Below, one piece after another: positions 38,697-49,861 of a DNA stretch of 64,000 nucleotides. The translations under genes were made by a program, and so were the position numbers. Source of the DNA: Pseudomonas sp. Irchel s3h14 (GTDB taxonomy: Bacteria; Pseudomonadota; Gammaproteobacteria; Pseudomonadales; Pseudomonadaceae); NCBI RefSeq assembly GCF_900187425.1, contig NZ_FYDJ01000002.1:310001-374000 (forward strand), written 5' to 3'. The stretch's first letter is position 1, and the number at the start of each line of letters is the position of its first letter. The notes beneath the pieces are model-generated. The model did no database searches. It was not told the DNA's origin and saw only the letters and a list, made by a program, of their open reading frames with translations.

Positions 38697-40295
38697 TCAG
38701 CGAGTTGTTGCCAGTTCCTGTTGGACGCTAGCGACAGTGCGAGGCCAAGGTTTACCAGCCTGAACCTTCGCTGGCAAGGCCTTGATAGCGGTAACGGCTG
38801 CATCGCGGTTGGCGAAGTTACCGTAAGTGATGACGTAAAGCGGCTTGCCGTTGAGGACTTTCTTGAAATAACGGTACTCGCCGCCCTGTTCCTTGACGAA
38901 GGATTGCGCGGCCGTTTCAGAGCTGGTGCCGAGGATCTGCACCACGTAGTTACCCGGCGCTTGCCCTGCGTACCAGGTGCCACCGGCGGCCTTGGCCACG
39001 GTGGCTGGTTTCTCGGCAGGTTTGGCGGCAGCGGTGGCGGCGGCTGGTTTGGCTGGCACTGGAGCTGGCTTCACGGCAGGCGCAACCGGGACTGGCTTGG
39101 CAGTCGCGACCTGAGTCGGCGCAGGCACAGGCTTGGCGGCAGGTGTCGGTGCCGGGCCAGGCTGGATGCCCGCAGGCGGCGCGATGGTGGTCACGGTCGG
39201 CGGTGTAGCGCTCGAACCTTCGACCGGCACGCCGTCGTCGCCTTCGGTGATGCCACCGGCGGCTTCGGCCAACGGACCGCGCATGACCGGCTGCGAGTTG
39301 CCGACCAGCGGCAATGGCATCGGTTGCGAGTTACCGGCGAATTCGACGGCAGGCGCGCCGCCGCTGTCAGGTTGTGGCGTGCCCTGGCCGAGCGGCAGTT
39401 GCGCCTGTTCGTTGGCAGGTGCGCCAGTGGTCGGTGCTTTGCTGCGACCCGGCATCAACCAGGCGGCGGCTACCGCGACCACGACCACGGCGGAAATCGC
39501 CAATACGTGTTTCTTCGGCATGTTGAACCCCATACTTGGACGCTTCACCGCTGAGCGGCTGGCAATCATGGCTTCGATCATTGCATCGCGGGCAACCTGG
39601 TTGATGGTGCCAGGCCAACCGTCGGAGCTTTCGTGAATATCAGAGATCTGATCTGCGGTGAAAAGTTCGATACCCCGGCCGGCGCCTTCGAGCCGCTGGT
39701 CCAGATACTCGCGGGTTTCTTCTTCGGTGTAAGGCTGCAGCTCGATGACGTGGAAACGCTCTTCCTCGAGGCTCAGCGCGTCCAGTTGAGCTATCAGCGA
39801 GGACTCACCGAACAGAAACACGTGCGGGCGACCTTCCGGTGCACCGGCGGCCAGGGCCAGCAAGGCTTCCAGCGCGGACTCGTCGAGTTGCTCGGCGTCA
39901 TCCACCAGCAAATAGACTTCCTGCCCCGTCAGTGCAAGCTGCACCACTTGAGCCAGAATCGCGCCGATCTCGGGCTGGGCGACGTTCAGCGCCTGAGCCA
40001 CCTGGCGCAGAACGCCGGCCGCATCACCAGCGCCACGGGCGGAAACCACCACGCTCTGCACCGATTGCTTGTTGGTGCTGGCCACCAGGGCCTGACGCAA
40101 CAGCGTCTTGCCACTGCCTTGCGGGCCGGTGACGACCAGCAGCAACTGACTGTAGCGTGCCAGGTGATGCAGTTGCCCCAGCACCGGTTTGCGCTGGGCC
40201 GGGAAGAATTTGAAGCCAGGCACCCGTGGAGAAAAAGGGTCATGACTCAACTGGTAATGGCCGAGGAAAGCCTCGTCGGCGTGCAAACTAGTCAT
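38697..40295 (-). CDS. AAA ATPase with C-terminal SPOR domain (DamX-like)
   Basis: 532 residues. The N-terminal ExeA-like AAA domain has Walker A 'TGPQGSGKTLLRQAL' near 57-71 and Walker B 'VYLLVDDAEQL'; a single membrane helix 'HVLAISAVVVVAVAAAWLM' near 260 is followed by a long Pro/Ala/Lys-rich periplasmic linker and a SPOR domain ('GNYVVQILGTSSETAAQSF'). SPOR domains bind denuded peptidoglycan at division sites. E. coli DamX, also downstream of aroKB, has the same SPOR end but no AAA motor. It starts 10 bases after aroB and is co-transcribed with it. Confidence 0.9.
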   Translation of the reverse strand: MTSLHADEAFLGHYQLSHDPFSPRVPGFKFFPAQRKPVLGQLHHLARYSQLLLVVTGPQGSGKTLLRQALVASTNKQSVQSVVVSARGAGDAAGVLRQVAQALNVAQPEIGAILAQVVQLALTGQEVYLLVDDAEQLDESALEALLALAAGAPEGRPHVFLFGESSLIAQLDALSLEEERFHVIELQPYTEEETREYLDQRLEGAGRGIELFTADQISDIHESSDGWPGTINQVARDAMIEAMIASRSAVKRPSMGFNMPKKHVLAISAVVVVAVAAAWLMPGRSKAPTTGAPANEQAQLPLGQGTPQPDSGGAPAVEFAGNSQPMPLPLVGNSQPVMRGPLAEAAGGITEGDDGVPVEGSSATPPTVTTIAPPAGIQPGPAPTPAAKPVPAPTQVATAKPVPVAPAVKPAPVPAKPAAATAAAKPAEKPATVAKAAGGTWYAGQAPGNYVVQILGTSSETAAQSFVKEQGGEYRYFKKVLNGKPLYVITYGNFANRDAAVTAIKALPAKVQAGKPWPRTVASVQQELATTR

Positions 40296-40305
40296 CGGGA
40301 TCTTA

Positions 40306-41406
40306 TTAACCTTTAAGCTGAGCCAGAGCGCGGTAATCCGCTCCCAGCGTGGCCTGTAAAACCTCTTTCGGATAATCGTCGGTCACCACCGCTTCGCCCA
40401 TGTGGCGCAGCAGCACCAGGCGCAAACGACCGTCGATCACTTTCTTGTCAATTGCCATGTGTTCGAGAAAATCGGCTTCAGTCATCTCTTCAGGCGGGAT
40501 GACCGGCAGGCCGGCACGCTGGAACAGACGAATGCCGCGATCGCGCTCTTGCTTGCTGATCCAGCCCAGGCGTTCGGACATTTCCAAGGCCATTACGGTG
40601 CCAGCAGCGACCGCCTCACCATGTAGCCAGACACCATAGCCCATGTGGGTTTCGATGGCGTGGCCGAAGGTGTGGCCCAGGTTGAGCGTGGCGCGAACAC
40701 CGGTCTCCCGTTCGTCGGCACCGACCACCGCAGCCTTGGCCGCGCAAGAGCGCTCGATGGCGTAAGTCAGGGCGACCTGGTCCAGGGCACGCAGGCGATC
40801 GACGTTGTCTTCAAGCCAGGTCAGGAACGGCTCGTCGCAGATCAGCCCGTATTTGATGACTTCTGCAAGCCCGGCGGACAGTTCGCGGGCCGGCAGGGTA
40901 TTGAGGGTAGCGGTATCAATCAGCACCACGTTCGGCTGATAGAAAGCGCCGACCATGTTCTTGCCCAGCGGATGGTTGATCCCGGTCTTGCCGCCCACCG
41001 AAGAGTCGACTTGCGACAGCAGCGTGGTCGGGATCTGGATGAAATCGACACCCCGCTGGTAGCAGGCGGCCGCAAAACCGGCCATGTCACCAATCACACC
41101 GCCACCGAGGGCGATGACCGTGGTACGGCGGTCGTGCCGCGCGGTCAGCAGACCGTCGAAAATCAGTTGCAGGGTTTCCCAGGTCTTGAACGCTTCGCCG
41201 TCGGGCAGCACCACGGAAACCACCGAAAACTGTGCGAGGCTGCGGGTCAGACGCTCGAGATAGAGCGGCGCAACGGTCTCGTTGGAAATGATCGCCACTT
41301 GCCGTCCGCGGATATGCGGGGCCAGCAACTCAGGCTGATCCAACAAACCTTCGCCAATATGAATCGGGTAGCTGCGCTCGCCTAGATCGACCTTGAGTGT
41401 CTGCAT
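40306..41406 (-). CDS. aroB: 3-dehydroquinate synthase
   Basis: 366 residues. NAD-binding '[19 protein letters not shown]' and metal/substrate block '[19 protein letters not shown]' are diagnostic, with His ligands in '[13 protein letters not shown]'. It catalyses the second step of the shikimate pathway. It lies between aroK (151 bases upstream) and the SPOR-ATPase, in the pil-aro operon common to gammaproteobacteria. Confidence 0.97.
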   Translation of the reverse strand: MQTLKVDLGERSYPIHIGEGLLDQPELLAPHIRGRQVAIISNETVAPLYLERLTRSLAQFSVVSVVLPDGEAFKTWETLQLIFDGLLTARHDRRTTVIALGGGVIGDMAGFAAACYQRGVDFIQIPTTLLSQVDSSVGGKTGINHPLGKNMVGAFYQPNVVLIDTATLNTLPARELSAGLAEVIKYGLICDEPFLTWLEDNVDRLRALDQVALTYAIERSCAAKAAVVGADERETGVRATLNLGHTFGHAIETHMGYGVWLHGEAVAAGTVMALEMSERLGWISKQERDRGIRLFQRAGLPVIPPEEMTEADFLEHMAIDKKVIDGRLRLVLLRHMGEAVVTDDYPKEVLQATLGADYRALAQLKG

Positions 41407-41557
41407 GTGTCCCCACAGTGAAGATGGAATCAGGCGTCCTGCCTTGAGTTAACGAATGTCCACGGCGTCTGCTGGTGTGACGCCGTTCGGTAGCCATCCG
41501 CCACAACCTTGAGCGGCCATGACAGGACGCCGAGGATAGCGCATTTCGCGCTGCGCT

Positions 41558-42076
41558 TTAACGGGGAGGTAGCTGCTGCAAGCGTTCGAGAATATCGAGC
41601 ACCACCATTCGCGGCGGCCGCTCATCGGTTTCCACCACCAGATCGGCGATTTCACGATATAGCGGATCGCGGATCGCCAGCAGATCCCGAAGGGTCTTGG
41701 CCGGATCGGCAGTACGCAACAGGGGTCGATTGCGATCGCGGGAAGTGCGGCCGACCTGCTGCTCGACAGACGCATGCAGATAGACCACCCGCCCGCCGGC
41801 GTGCAGCGCCCGCCGATTGGCCTCGCGCATCACCGCGCCGCCACCGGTCGCCAGCACCACGCCATCGCAGCCACACAGCTCGGCAATCATCGCCTGCTCG
41901 CGGTCACGAAAGCCCGGTTCGCCTTCCTTATCGAAAATCCACGGGATATTGGCGCCCGTGCGCAATTCAATTTCCTTATCGGAATCTTTGAACGGCAGGC
42001 GCAGCTCTTTGGCCAGCAACCGGCCGATGGTGCTTTTTCCAGCCCCCATCGGTCCAACAAGAATCAAATTTCGCAC
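41558..42076 (-). CDS. aroK: Shikimate kinase
   Basis: 172 residues from GTG 42076, four bases after the pilQ stop. Walker A '[12 protein letters not shown]' at 8-19, 'DSDKEIE' (shikimate/Mg Asp), '[13 protein letters not shown]' and the lid Arg region '[11 protein letters not shown]' are present. It phosphorylates shikimate with ATP. The tight coupling to pilQ suggests shared transcription from the pilM promoter. Confidence 0.97.
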   Translation of the reverse strand: MRNLILVGPMGAGKSTIGRLLAKELRLPFKDSDKEIELRTGANIPWIFDKEGEPGFRDREQAMIAELCGCDGVVLATGGGAVMREANRRALHAGGRVVYLHASVEQQVGRTSRDRNRPLLRTADPAKTLRDLLAIRDPLYREIADLVVETDERPPRMVVLDILERLQQLPPR

Positions 42077-42080
42077 AGAA

Positions 42081-44171
42081 TCAATGACTCACAGCAATCG
42101 CCTGGTTATTCATGATACGCGGAGTGAGAAATACCAGCAGCTCGGATTTTTTCTCCGAAACCACGTCACGCCGGAAAAGGCGGCCAAGATACGGCACATC
42201 ACCGAGAAATGGCACCTTATCTACAACCTTGCTTTGAGTATTTGAGAAAACCCCACCAATCACGATGGTCTCGCCGTCGTTGACCAGGACCTTGGCATTG
42301 ACCTCGTTTTTCTTGATCGGCGGTACATCCTGCACCTTGTTGAGGTAATCCGGTTCGTCCTTGGTGACCTTGACCTCCATGATGATCCGGTTGTCCGGGG
42401 TGATCTGCGGCGTCACCTCCAGAGACAGCGAGGCCTCCTTGAACGACACCGAGGTAGCGCCGCTGGAGCTGGCTTCCTGATAGGGAATTTCCGTGCCCTT
42501 GAGGATTTTCGCGGTTTCCTTGTCCGAGGTGACCACCTTGGGCTGCGAGACAATTTCGCCGTTGCCGGTTTTCTCCATGGCCGTCAGCTCGAGATCCAGC
42601 AACACATTGTCGGTGATGAAGGCGATGCCGAGCCCCGACGTGTTGGCGGCGGTGCCCAGGTCGACGAACGGCGAGTTGGTGCTGGTGCTGCCAGGCGTAC
42701 CGATGGTCGATGAAGCATTAGCCCCATTATTGCTGACACCCGAGGTGTTCCAGTTGCCCTTGTTCTGCAACGACCCACCCCAGCGCACGCCGAGGCTTTT
42801 GTCATAGTCGACGTTGGCTTCGACAATGCGCGCCTCGATCATCACCTGACGCACCGGGATATCCAGTTGCGTGACGATGCGGCGCAGTTCGTCGAGACGG
42901 TCCTGGGTCTGGTAGGCGATGATGTTGTTGGTTCGCTCATCCACCGTGATCGAGCCCCGCTCGTCGGCTTTTGCCTCGGCACTGGTCACCGACTGGAACA
43001 GCTTGGCAATATCGGCGGCTTTGGCGTAGTTGACCTGCAACAGCTCGCGACGCAGGGGGGCCAGGTCGGCGATTTGCTTCTGCGACTCCAGTTCCTGACG
43101 CTCGCGGGCGGAAATTTCATCGGCCGGCGCCACCAGCAAAACATTACCGATCTTGCGTTTATCCAGGCCCTTGGTTTTCAACACCAGATCCAGCGCCTGA
43201 TCCCACGGCACGTTCTGCAAACGCAGCGTGATGCCGCCCTGCACTGTGTCGCTGGCCACCAGGTTGAGGTTGGTGAAATCGGCGATCAGTTGCAGTACCG
43301 AACGCACATCGATGTCCTGGAAATTCAGCGAGAGCTTTTCACCGGTGTAGGCGAAGCGTTCGGTGTTGCGTTTCTGCAAGTCATCGACGGTCATCGGCCG
43401 GATGCTGACGGTCAGTTTGTTGTCGGTCTGGTAAGTCGAATAATCGAAGGCGCCGCCGGGCTCAATACTGATCGTGGCCCGATCACCCGTGGCGCTGGCG
43501 TTGACGAACTGCACCGGCGTGGCGAAATCCTTGACGTCCAGACGTACACGCAACGGCTCAGGCAATTGGGTCTTGGCGAAACCGAGGATGATCTTGCCGT
43601 CGCGCTCCTGAATGTCCGGGGCGATGGAAGGATCCGACAGATCGATGACAACATTGCCTTCGCCCTGGGTGCCGCGCTGGAAATCCACGCCCCGGATGGC
43701 CTTGCCCACTGGCGCATAGGCTTTCGCCGGGGCTGGTGTTGCGGTCGCGGCGCGCGGCGTTTTGGGCGCCGGGCTGGAGGCCGTTTTGTTGGCTCCCTGA
43801 CCGACCACCACGAACAGCGTGTTGCCTTCGACCCGTGCGTTATACGGCGTCAATTGGGTCAGATTGATGATCAGTCGCGCACGGTCCTTGGCTTGCACCA
43901 CCGTGGCGCTGCGGGCATTTCCGCCGCCCAGGTCACGATTTTTGCTTTTTAGCTGGCTGACGACGCCAGGCAGATCCAGCGCAATCCGCGCAGGCGATTC
44001 CGTGGTGTAACCGTGAGGCGACGGTGGCGGCCCATCGAACGACAACTTCAACTCGACGCGGTCCCCCGGCAGCGCGGCGACATCCAGCGCTTTGAGGTTG
44101 GCCGCTAGTACCATCGGCGACAGCAGCGCTATCCATAGCGAAATACCGAAGGTTGAGAAAATCCTGTTCAT
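42081..44171 (-). CDS. pilQ: Type IV pilus secretin PilQ
   Basis: 696 residues. A signal peptide ending 'PMVLA' is followed by two AMIN domains (about 25-115 and 150-250) that bind peptidoglycan, a secretin N-domain ('[21 protein letters not shown]'), an N1 domain and the secretin beta-barrel with '[20 protein letters not shown]'. It forms the outer membrane pore for pilus passage. It is last of pilMNOPQ and 13 bases from pilP. A Ser/Asn/Ala-rich insert near 480-510 is variable sequence within the barrel. Confidence 0.96.
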   Translation of the reverse strand: MNRIFSTFGISLWIALLSPMVLAANLKALDVAALPGDRVELKLSFDGPPPSPHGYTTESPARIALDLPGVVSQLKSKNRDLGGGNARSATVVQAKDRARLIINLTQLTPYNARVEGNTLFVVVGQGANKTASSPAPKTPRAATATPAPAKAYAPVGKAIRGVDFQRGTQGEGNVVIDLSDPSIAPDIQERDGKIILGFAKTQLPEPLRVRLDVKDFATPVQFVNASATGDRATISIEPGGAFDYSTYQTDNKLTVSIRPMTVDDLQKRNTERFAYTGEKLSLNFQDIDVRSVLQLIADFTNLNLVASDTVQGGITLRLQNVPWDQALDLVLKTKGLDKRKIGNVLLVAPADEISARERQELESQKQIADLAPLRRELLQVNYAKAADIAKLFQSVTSAEAKADERGSITVDERTNNIIAYQTQDRLDELRRIVTQLDIPVRQVMIEARIVEANVDYDKSLGVRWGGSLQNKGNWNTSGVSNNGANASSTIGTPGSTSTNSPFVDLGTAANTSGLGIAFITDNVLLDLELTAMEKTGNGEIVSQPKVVTSDKETAKILKGTEIPYQEASSSGATSVSFKEASLSLEVTPQITPDNRIIMEVKVTKDEPDYLNKVQDVPPIKKNEVNAKVLVNDGETIVIGGVFSNTQSKVVDKVPFLGDVPYLGRLFRRDVVSEKKSELLVFLTPRIMNNQAIAVSH

Positions 44172-44184
44172 TATTCGAGTTCCA

Positions 44185-44712
44185 CTATGAGTGCTCTTTC
44201 AAAGGGATGGTCCGCGGCCGCTCCAGCCAGGCGCCTTCGCCGTCGGGAACGATTTCGACCACATCGACCTGCGAGCCACTGATGGCGACGATCCGCCCAT
44301 CGTTACGCCCCAGGTAATCGCCGACTTTCAACCGATGCACCCCGCCCGCCCCGCGCAGCAGCGCAAAGGAGCCGGTCGCATTGGCGATCGTTCCGACCAT
44401 TTCAAACTGCTCGATGTTGAAACCTTCGAGGTACTGCTTGACCCGATTCGGGTCGGGTTTGACGTTGCGCGAACCGTGTTTCTGGCCGGCCAGATCGACT
44501 CTGATCTGTCGGGAAAACGGGCTTCGCAGGTTGGCGGCGCTGTAGGTGAATGTTGGGTAAGACCGAAATGTCGGCGTTGGTTCAATCTTGCCGGGGGCAC
44601 GTAAACGCATTTCGTTCATGTACGCATCCAGGTCGCTGAAGTCATTGTCGCTGCCGCAACCGACCAGGCCGGCGACCAACACCACCAGCGAAAAGCAACG
44701 AATCGGGCTCAT
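44185..44712 (-). CDS. pilP: Type IV pilus assembly lipoprotein PilP
   Basis: 175 residues. Lipobox 'VAGLVGC' gives lipidation at Cys19, followed by a disordered linker and the PilP beta-domain ('MVGTIANATGSFALLRG', 'HRLKVGDYLGRNDGRI'). It links the PilMNO inner membrane complex to PilQ. Start overlaps the pilO stop by four bases. Confidence 0.95.
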   Translation of the reverse strand: MSPIRCFSLVVLVAGLVGCGSDNDFSDLDAYMNEMRLRAPGKIEPTPTFRSYPTFTYSAANLRSPFSRQIRVDLAGQKHGSRNVKPDPNRVKQYLEGFNIEQFEMVGTIANATGSFALLRGAGGVHRLKVGDYLGRNDGRIVAISGSQVDVVEIVPDGEGAWLERPRTIPLKEHS

Positions 44713-45332
44713 TTTTGCGGCCCCTTGTCGTTGTAGCGGTAGGTCTTGGCGAGGATGCTCATGCGCAACTTCGGGCCACCTTCCGGGTTGGCCGGCGCAA
44801 GATCGAAGTCATGCAGGGTGACAATCCGTGGCAGCCCGGCGACGCCGCTGACGAAAGTGGCCAGGTCATGATAGGCACCGGTGACGGTGATCTGGATCGG
44901 CAGCTCGATGTAGAACTGCTGCGTGTTCTCCGGCAGCAGTTTGATCTCTTCGAACTCCAGGCCACTGCCCAGGCCGGTGCGAGTGATGTCCTCCAGCAGG
45001 CCGGGCACTTCGGTGTCACTGGGCAATTGCCGCAGCAGCACGCCAAAGGAGTTCTCCATTTCCTTCATCTGCTGCGTATACAGCTCCAGATTCGCCGCCA
45101 TATGGGCTTTGTTGGCGAATTGCTCCTTGAGGGTCGACTCTTCCTCGCGCTTGAGTTCGAGATGACTCTGAAGGTCGCTGATGGAAAAACTGTAGCCCAG
45201 CGAAAGCACCAGGATCATGAGCAGGATACCCGCCAGTGCCTTGATGGCTGGCGGCCAGGAACCCATGTTATTGGTGTCCAGGTCATTGATGTCGATCTTG
45301 CGCAGGCCTTCGAACCAGTCAGACAGCCTCAT
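44709..45332 (-). CDS. pilO: Type IV pilus inner membrane protein PilO
   Basis: 207 residues. One N-terminal membrane helix ('LAGILLMILVLSLGYSF'), a coiled coil (about 50-95) and a ferredoxin-like periplasmic domain. It pairs with PilN in the alignment subcomplex. Overlaps pilN and pilP by four bases each. Confidence 0.95.
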   Translation of the reverse strand: MRLSDWFEGLRKIDINDLDTNNMGSWPPAIKALAGILLMILVLSLGYSFSISDLQSHLELKREEESTLKEQFANKAHMAANLELYTQQMKEMENSFGVLLRQLPSDTEVPGLLEDITRTGLGSGLEFEEIKLLPENTQQFYIELPIQITVTGAYHDLATFVSGVAGLPRIVTLHDFDLAPANPEGGPKLRMSILAKTYRYNDKGPQK

Positions 45333-45894
45333 TTGCCGCCCTCCGCAGCGGCGGGCTGAGTCTGACGAACGGTCAGCTGGAAGACGTTGGCCTGATCCAG
45401 CTGACCGGCGGTCGTCGCTTTGACCTCCGTCAGGGTCGGCGCATTGAACCAGTCCGACGCATCCAGATTACGCATCAGGTCCGAAACACGATTGTTGGAT
45501 TCTGCCGCGCCCGTAATGGACAGGGTTTTGCCGGCCATTTTCACCTCGGTGAAGTACACCCCGTCCGGCAAGGTGCGCGCTAACTGATCGAAGATCCGCC
45601 CGCTGATCGGACGGTTGCCTTGCAGGTCCTGGATGATGCGCATGCGCTCGACCAGTTGCTGGCGACGGGCCTTCAAATCGCTGATCTGTTTAATCCGCTC
45701 GTCGACCACGGCAATCTGTTTGCCGATGTAATCGTTACGAGCCACTTGCCGATCAATAGCGCCACTGATGGCCTGGTCCGCGATCAGCACCGCGCCCACG
45801 GCCCCCACCATCACACCGACCAGCGCCAGCAAAAAGCGTTTGCGGCGTGCTTCACGCTGCTCTTCGCGCCAGGGTAAAAGATTGATCCGTGCCA

Positions 45895-45895
<1 letters not shown>
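45329..45895 (-). CDS. pilN: Type IV pilus inner membrane protein PilN
   Basis: 188 residues. The N-terminus 'MARINLLPWREEQREARRK' is the conserved PilN peptide (INLLPWR) that binds PilM in the cytoplasm, followed by one membrane helix and a periplasmic coiled coil and ferredoxin-like domain. The start overlaps the pilM stop by one base. Confidence 0.96.
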
Positions 45896-46986
<1,091 letters not shown>

Positions 46987-47067
46987 TTACGGACTCTGTA
47001 ATATCCGTTGCGTTCAAACCACCCGTCTTGACAGCAGCGCAAATGACGCCCTCGACGGAAAAATGCT

Positions 47068-47073
47068 TATAAT
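47068..47073 (+). promoter_or_regulatory. Candidate -10 element of the ponA promoter
   Basis: A perfect TATAAT about 100 bases before the ponA start in the pilM-ponA divergent region. The nearest TTGACA (47028-47033) is 34 bases upstream, too far to pair, so the -35 is weak or replaced. Confidence 0.4.
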
Positions 47074-47174
47074 GCCCAGCGTTTTTTTCCGGTTTTTACT
47101 TCAAGCGCGGGTCGTTCCCTGTTTATCTGAACCCTGATGCCAAATTCATTCTTTGCCCTGGATGTCCAAAAGCC

Positions 47175-49625
47175 TTGATTCGTCTGCTGAAATTTTTCGG
47201 TTGGTCCATCGTCGCCGTTTTCTGCGGACTGCTCCTCGGTCTTAGCGGCGCCTTTCTCTACCTTAGTCCGGGTTTACCATCCGTGGAGGCGCTGAGAAGC
47301 ATCCAGTTGCAGATTCCTTTGCGGGTCTACAGCAGCGACAACAAACTGATCGCAGAATTTGGCGAAATGCGCCGCACACCGATCCGGTTCGCCGACATTC
47401 CCCCCAATTTCATTAATGCGTTACTAAGTGCTGAAGACGACAACTTCGCCAATCACTACGGTGTCGACCCCAGCAGCCTGATGCGCGCGGCCACCCAGTT
47501 GATAAAAAGCGGACACATTCAGTCCGGCGGCAGCACCATCACCATGCAGGTGGCGAAGAACTTCTTCCTGACCAGCGAACGCAGCTTCTCGCGCAAAACC
47601 ACCGAAATTCTCCTGGCCCTGCAGATTGAACGGCAGCTGACCAAGGACGAGATTCTTGAGCTGTACGTCAACAAGATCTATCTGGGCAACCGCGCCTACG
47701 GCATCGAAGCCGCTGCACAGGTTTACTACGGCAAGTCGATTCGTGACGTCAGCCTCGCGCAGATGGCGATGATCGCCGGCCTGCCAAAAGCCCCCTCGCG
47801 CTTTAACCCGCTGGCCAACCCGGCGCGCAGCAAGGAACGTCGCGACTGGATCCTTGGGCGCATGTACAAGCTCGGCAAAATCACCGAAGCCGACTACACC
47901 ACCGCGATCAACGAGCCGCTGAACGCCAGTTATCACGTGCCGACCCCGGAAGTGAACGCACCGTACATCGCTGAAATGGCCCGCGCCGAAATGGTCGGCC
48001 GTTATGGCAGCGACGCCTATACCGAGGGTTTCCGCGTCACCACCACGGTGCCGAGCAACCTGCAGGAAATGGCCAACACCGCAGTTCACGAAGGTTTGAT
48101 GACCTACGACCAGCGTCATGGTTATCGCGGCCCGGAGTCGCGCCTGCCGGGTAAAACCCGAGAGGCCTGGACTCAGGAGTTGACCAAACAGCGAATCATC
48201 AGCGGCCTGGAACCGGCGATCGTGACCCTGGTCGACAAGAACGGCGTGCAGGTGTTGACCCGCACTGGTACCGGCGAAGAGCACGTCACCTGGGACACCA
48301 TGAAGTGGGCTCGTCCGTTCCTGAACACCAACAGCATGGGCCCCAATCCGAAACAGCCTTCGGACGTCGCCCAGGTCGGCGACCTGATTCGTGTGCAGCG
48401 CCAACCGGACAACTCGCTGAAATTCAGCCAGATCCCGCAGGCTCAGGGCGCGCTGGTTTCCCTCGATCCGCAGAACGGTGCCATTCGCTCCCTCGTCGGC
48501 GGCTTCGCCTTTGAACAGAGCAACTACAACCGCGCCATGCAGGCCAAGCGCCAGCCGGGTTCGAGCTTCAAGCCGTTCGTCTACAGTGCGGCGCTGGATA
48601 ACGGCTACACCGCCTCCAGCCTGGTGAACGACGCACCGATCGTGTTTGTCGACGAATACCTGGACAAGGTCTGGCGCCCGAAGAACGACACCAACACCTT
48701 CCTTGGCCCGATCCGCTTGCGTGAAGGCCTGTACAAGTCGCGTAACCTGGTTTCGATCCGGTTGGTGCAAGCCATGGGCGTTGGCAGGACCATCGATTAC
48801 ATCACGCGCTTTGGCTTCAACAAGCAGGACCTGCCGCCCAACTTGTCCCTGGCCCTGGGCACCGCGACGCTGACGCCAATGGAAATCGCTACCGGCTGGA
48901 GCACTTTCGCCAACGGCGGCTACAAGATCACCCCCTACATCATCGACAAGATCGAAAGCCGCAATGGCGACACGCTGTTCGTCGCCAACCCGCCGAGTGT
49001 CCCGAAAGGCAACGTCGTCACCGACGGCATCGCCGCCCCTGTCGCGGCTAACGCCTTCACCGTCAACGCAACCCCGGGCGAAGCCTTGACCGCCCAGCCA
49101 GCGCCACAAACGCCGGCCGTGGCCGAGCGCATCGTCGATGGTCGCACCACGTTCATCCTCAACAGCATGCTCGAGGACGTGATCAAACTCGGCACCGGCC
49201 GCCGCGCCCTGGCCTTGGGCCGAAGCGACATTGCGGGCAAGACCGGTACTACCAACGAGTCCAAGGACGCCTGGTTCTCTGGGTACAACGCCGATTATGT
49301 GACCACTGTCTGGACCGGTTTCGACCAGCCTGAAAGCCTGGGCCGCAAGGAATTCGGCGGCACCGTCGCCCTGCCGATCTGGATGAACTACATGGGCGCC
49401 GCACTCAAAGGCCTGCCGCCTCATACGCAGGCAGAGCCGGAAGGCATCCTCAGTCTGCGAGTCGACCCGATCAGCGGCCGTGCAGCCACCCCAGGCACGC
49501 CAGGCGCCTACTTCGAGCTGTTCAAGGCCGAAGACACGCCACCGTCGGGGAACGAGCTGGGCAACGGCACTGCGCCGGGCAGCCCACTGCCTGCGGATGA
49601 AGCGGCACCGATCGATTTGTTCTGA
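47175..49625 (+). CDS. mrcA: Penicillin-binding protein 1A (bifunctional)
   Basis: 816 residues from TTG 47175 (also called ponA). After one membrane helix the GT51 glycosyltransferase domain has its catalytic Glu87 in 'SAEDDNFANHYGVD', then 'GGSTITMQVAKNFF'. The transpeptidase has SxxK at 463-466 ('PGSSFKPF'), 'SRN' as SxN and 'GKTGTTNESKDAWF' as KTG. A linker domain (about 310-400) lies between. It polymerises and crosslinks peptidoglycan with a LpoP-type activator. Divergent from pilM, ending in a strong terminator. Confidence 0.96.
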   Translation: MIRLLKFFGWSIVAVFCGLLLGLSGAFLYLSPGLPSVEALRSIQLQIPLRVYSSDNKLIAEFGEMRRTPIRFADIPPNFINALLSAEDDNFANHYGVDPSSLMRAATQLIKSGHIQSGGSTITMQVAKNFFLTSERSFSRKTTEILLALQIERQLTKDEILELYVNKIYLGNRAYGIEAAAQVYYGKSIRDVSLAQMAMIAGLPKAPSRFNPLANPARSKERRDWILGRMYKLGKITEADYTTAINEPLNASYHVPTPEVNAPYIAEMARAEMVGRYGSDAYTEGFRVTTTVPSNLQEMANTAVHEGLMTYDQRHGYRGPESRLPGKTREAWTQELTKQRIISGLEPAIVTLVDKNGVQVLTRTGTGEEHVTWDTMKWARPFLNTNSMGPNPKQPSDVAQVGDLIRVQRQPDNSLKFSQIPQAQGALVSLDPQNGAIRSLVGGFAFEQSNYNRAMQAKRQPGSSFKPFVYSAALDNGYTASSLVNDAPIVFVDEYLDKVWRPKNDTNTFLGPIRLREGLYKSRNLVSIRLVQAMGVGRTIDYITRFGFNKQDLPPNLSLALGTATLTPMEIATGWSTFANGGYKITPYIIDKIESRNGDTLFVANPPSVPKGNVVTDGIAAPVAANAFTVNATPGEALTAQPAPQTPAVAERIVDGRTTFILNSMLEDVIKLGTGRRALALGRSDIAGKTGTTNESKDAWFSGYNADYVTTVWTGFDQPESLGRKEFGGTVALPIWMNYMGAALKGLPPHTQAEPEGILSLRVDPISGRAATPGTPGAYFELFKAEDTPPSGNELGNGTAPGSPLPADEAAPIDLF

Positions 49626-49639
49626 TCGCCTGAAGCGGC

Positions 49640-49678
49640 AAAAAGCCCCGCCTTCGAAAGAAGAGCGGGGCTTTTTTT
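49640..49678 (+). terminator. Rho-independent terminator of mrcA
   Basis: AAAAAGCCCCGC, a 13-base loop region, then GCGGGGCTTTTTTT, 14 bases after the stop codon. Strong stem with a T tract. Confidence 0.92.
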
Positions 49679-49686
49679 GGCCAATC

Positions 49687-49799
49687 GATCGTTCCCACGC
49701 GCAGCAAAGGAATGCCTCAAGGGACGCTCCGCGTTCCAGCTCTGGAAAGGGACGCGGAGCGTCCCGGGCTGCATTCCCACGCGGAGCGTGGGAACGATC
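49687..49799. repeat. 113-bp multi-hairpin repeat, first copy
   Basis: GATCGTTCCCACGC...GCGTGGGAACGATC, with a central GGGACGCTCCGCGT/ACGCGGAGCGTCCC hairpin. Equal in length and near-identical to 57551-57663, but its left inner hairpin is degraded (GCAGCAAAGGAA instead of TCTGCGTGGGAA). Confidence 0.9.
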
Positions 49800-49805
49800 A
49801 CAGGC

Positions 49806-49840
49806 AAAAAAAAGCCCCGACTCGTTAGAGCCGGGGCTTT
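49806..49840 (-). terminator. Rho-independent terminator of the malic enzyme gene
   Basis: On the minus strand AAAGCCCCG...CGGGGCTTTTTTTT follows the gene by about 20 bases: 9-bp stem and eight T. Confidence 0.92.
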
Positions 49841-49861
49841 GTGTTGAAGCGCTACAACGAC

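Noticed and set aside
47028..47073. TTGACA (47028) and TATAAT (47068) as one promoter for ponA
   Set aside because: The spacer is 34 bases, twice the functional length, so only the -10 was kept as a candidate.
47424..49424. A 666-codon minus-strand frame opposite mrcA, and similar frames opposite the MMPL exporter (14336-16288), hemE (26787-28010) and argS (54976-56862)
   Set aside because: All are composition shadows of well-supported genes, with low-complexity, Arg/Gln/His-rich translations and no family motifs.
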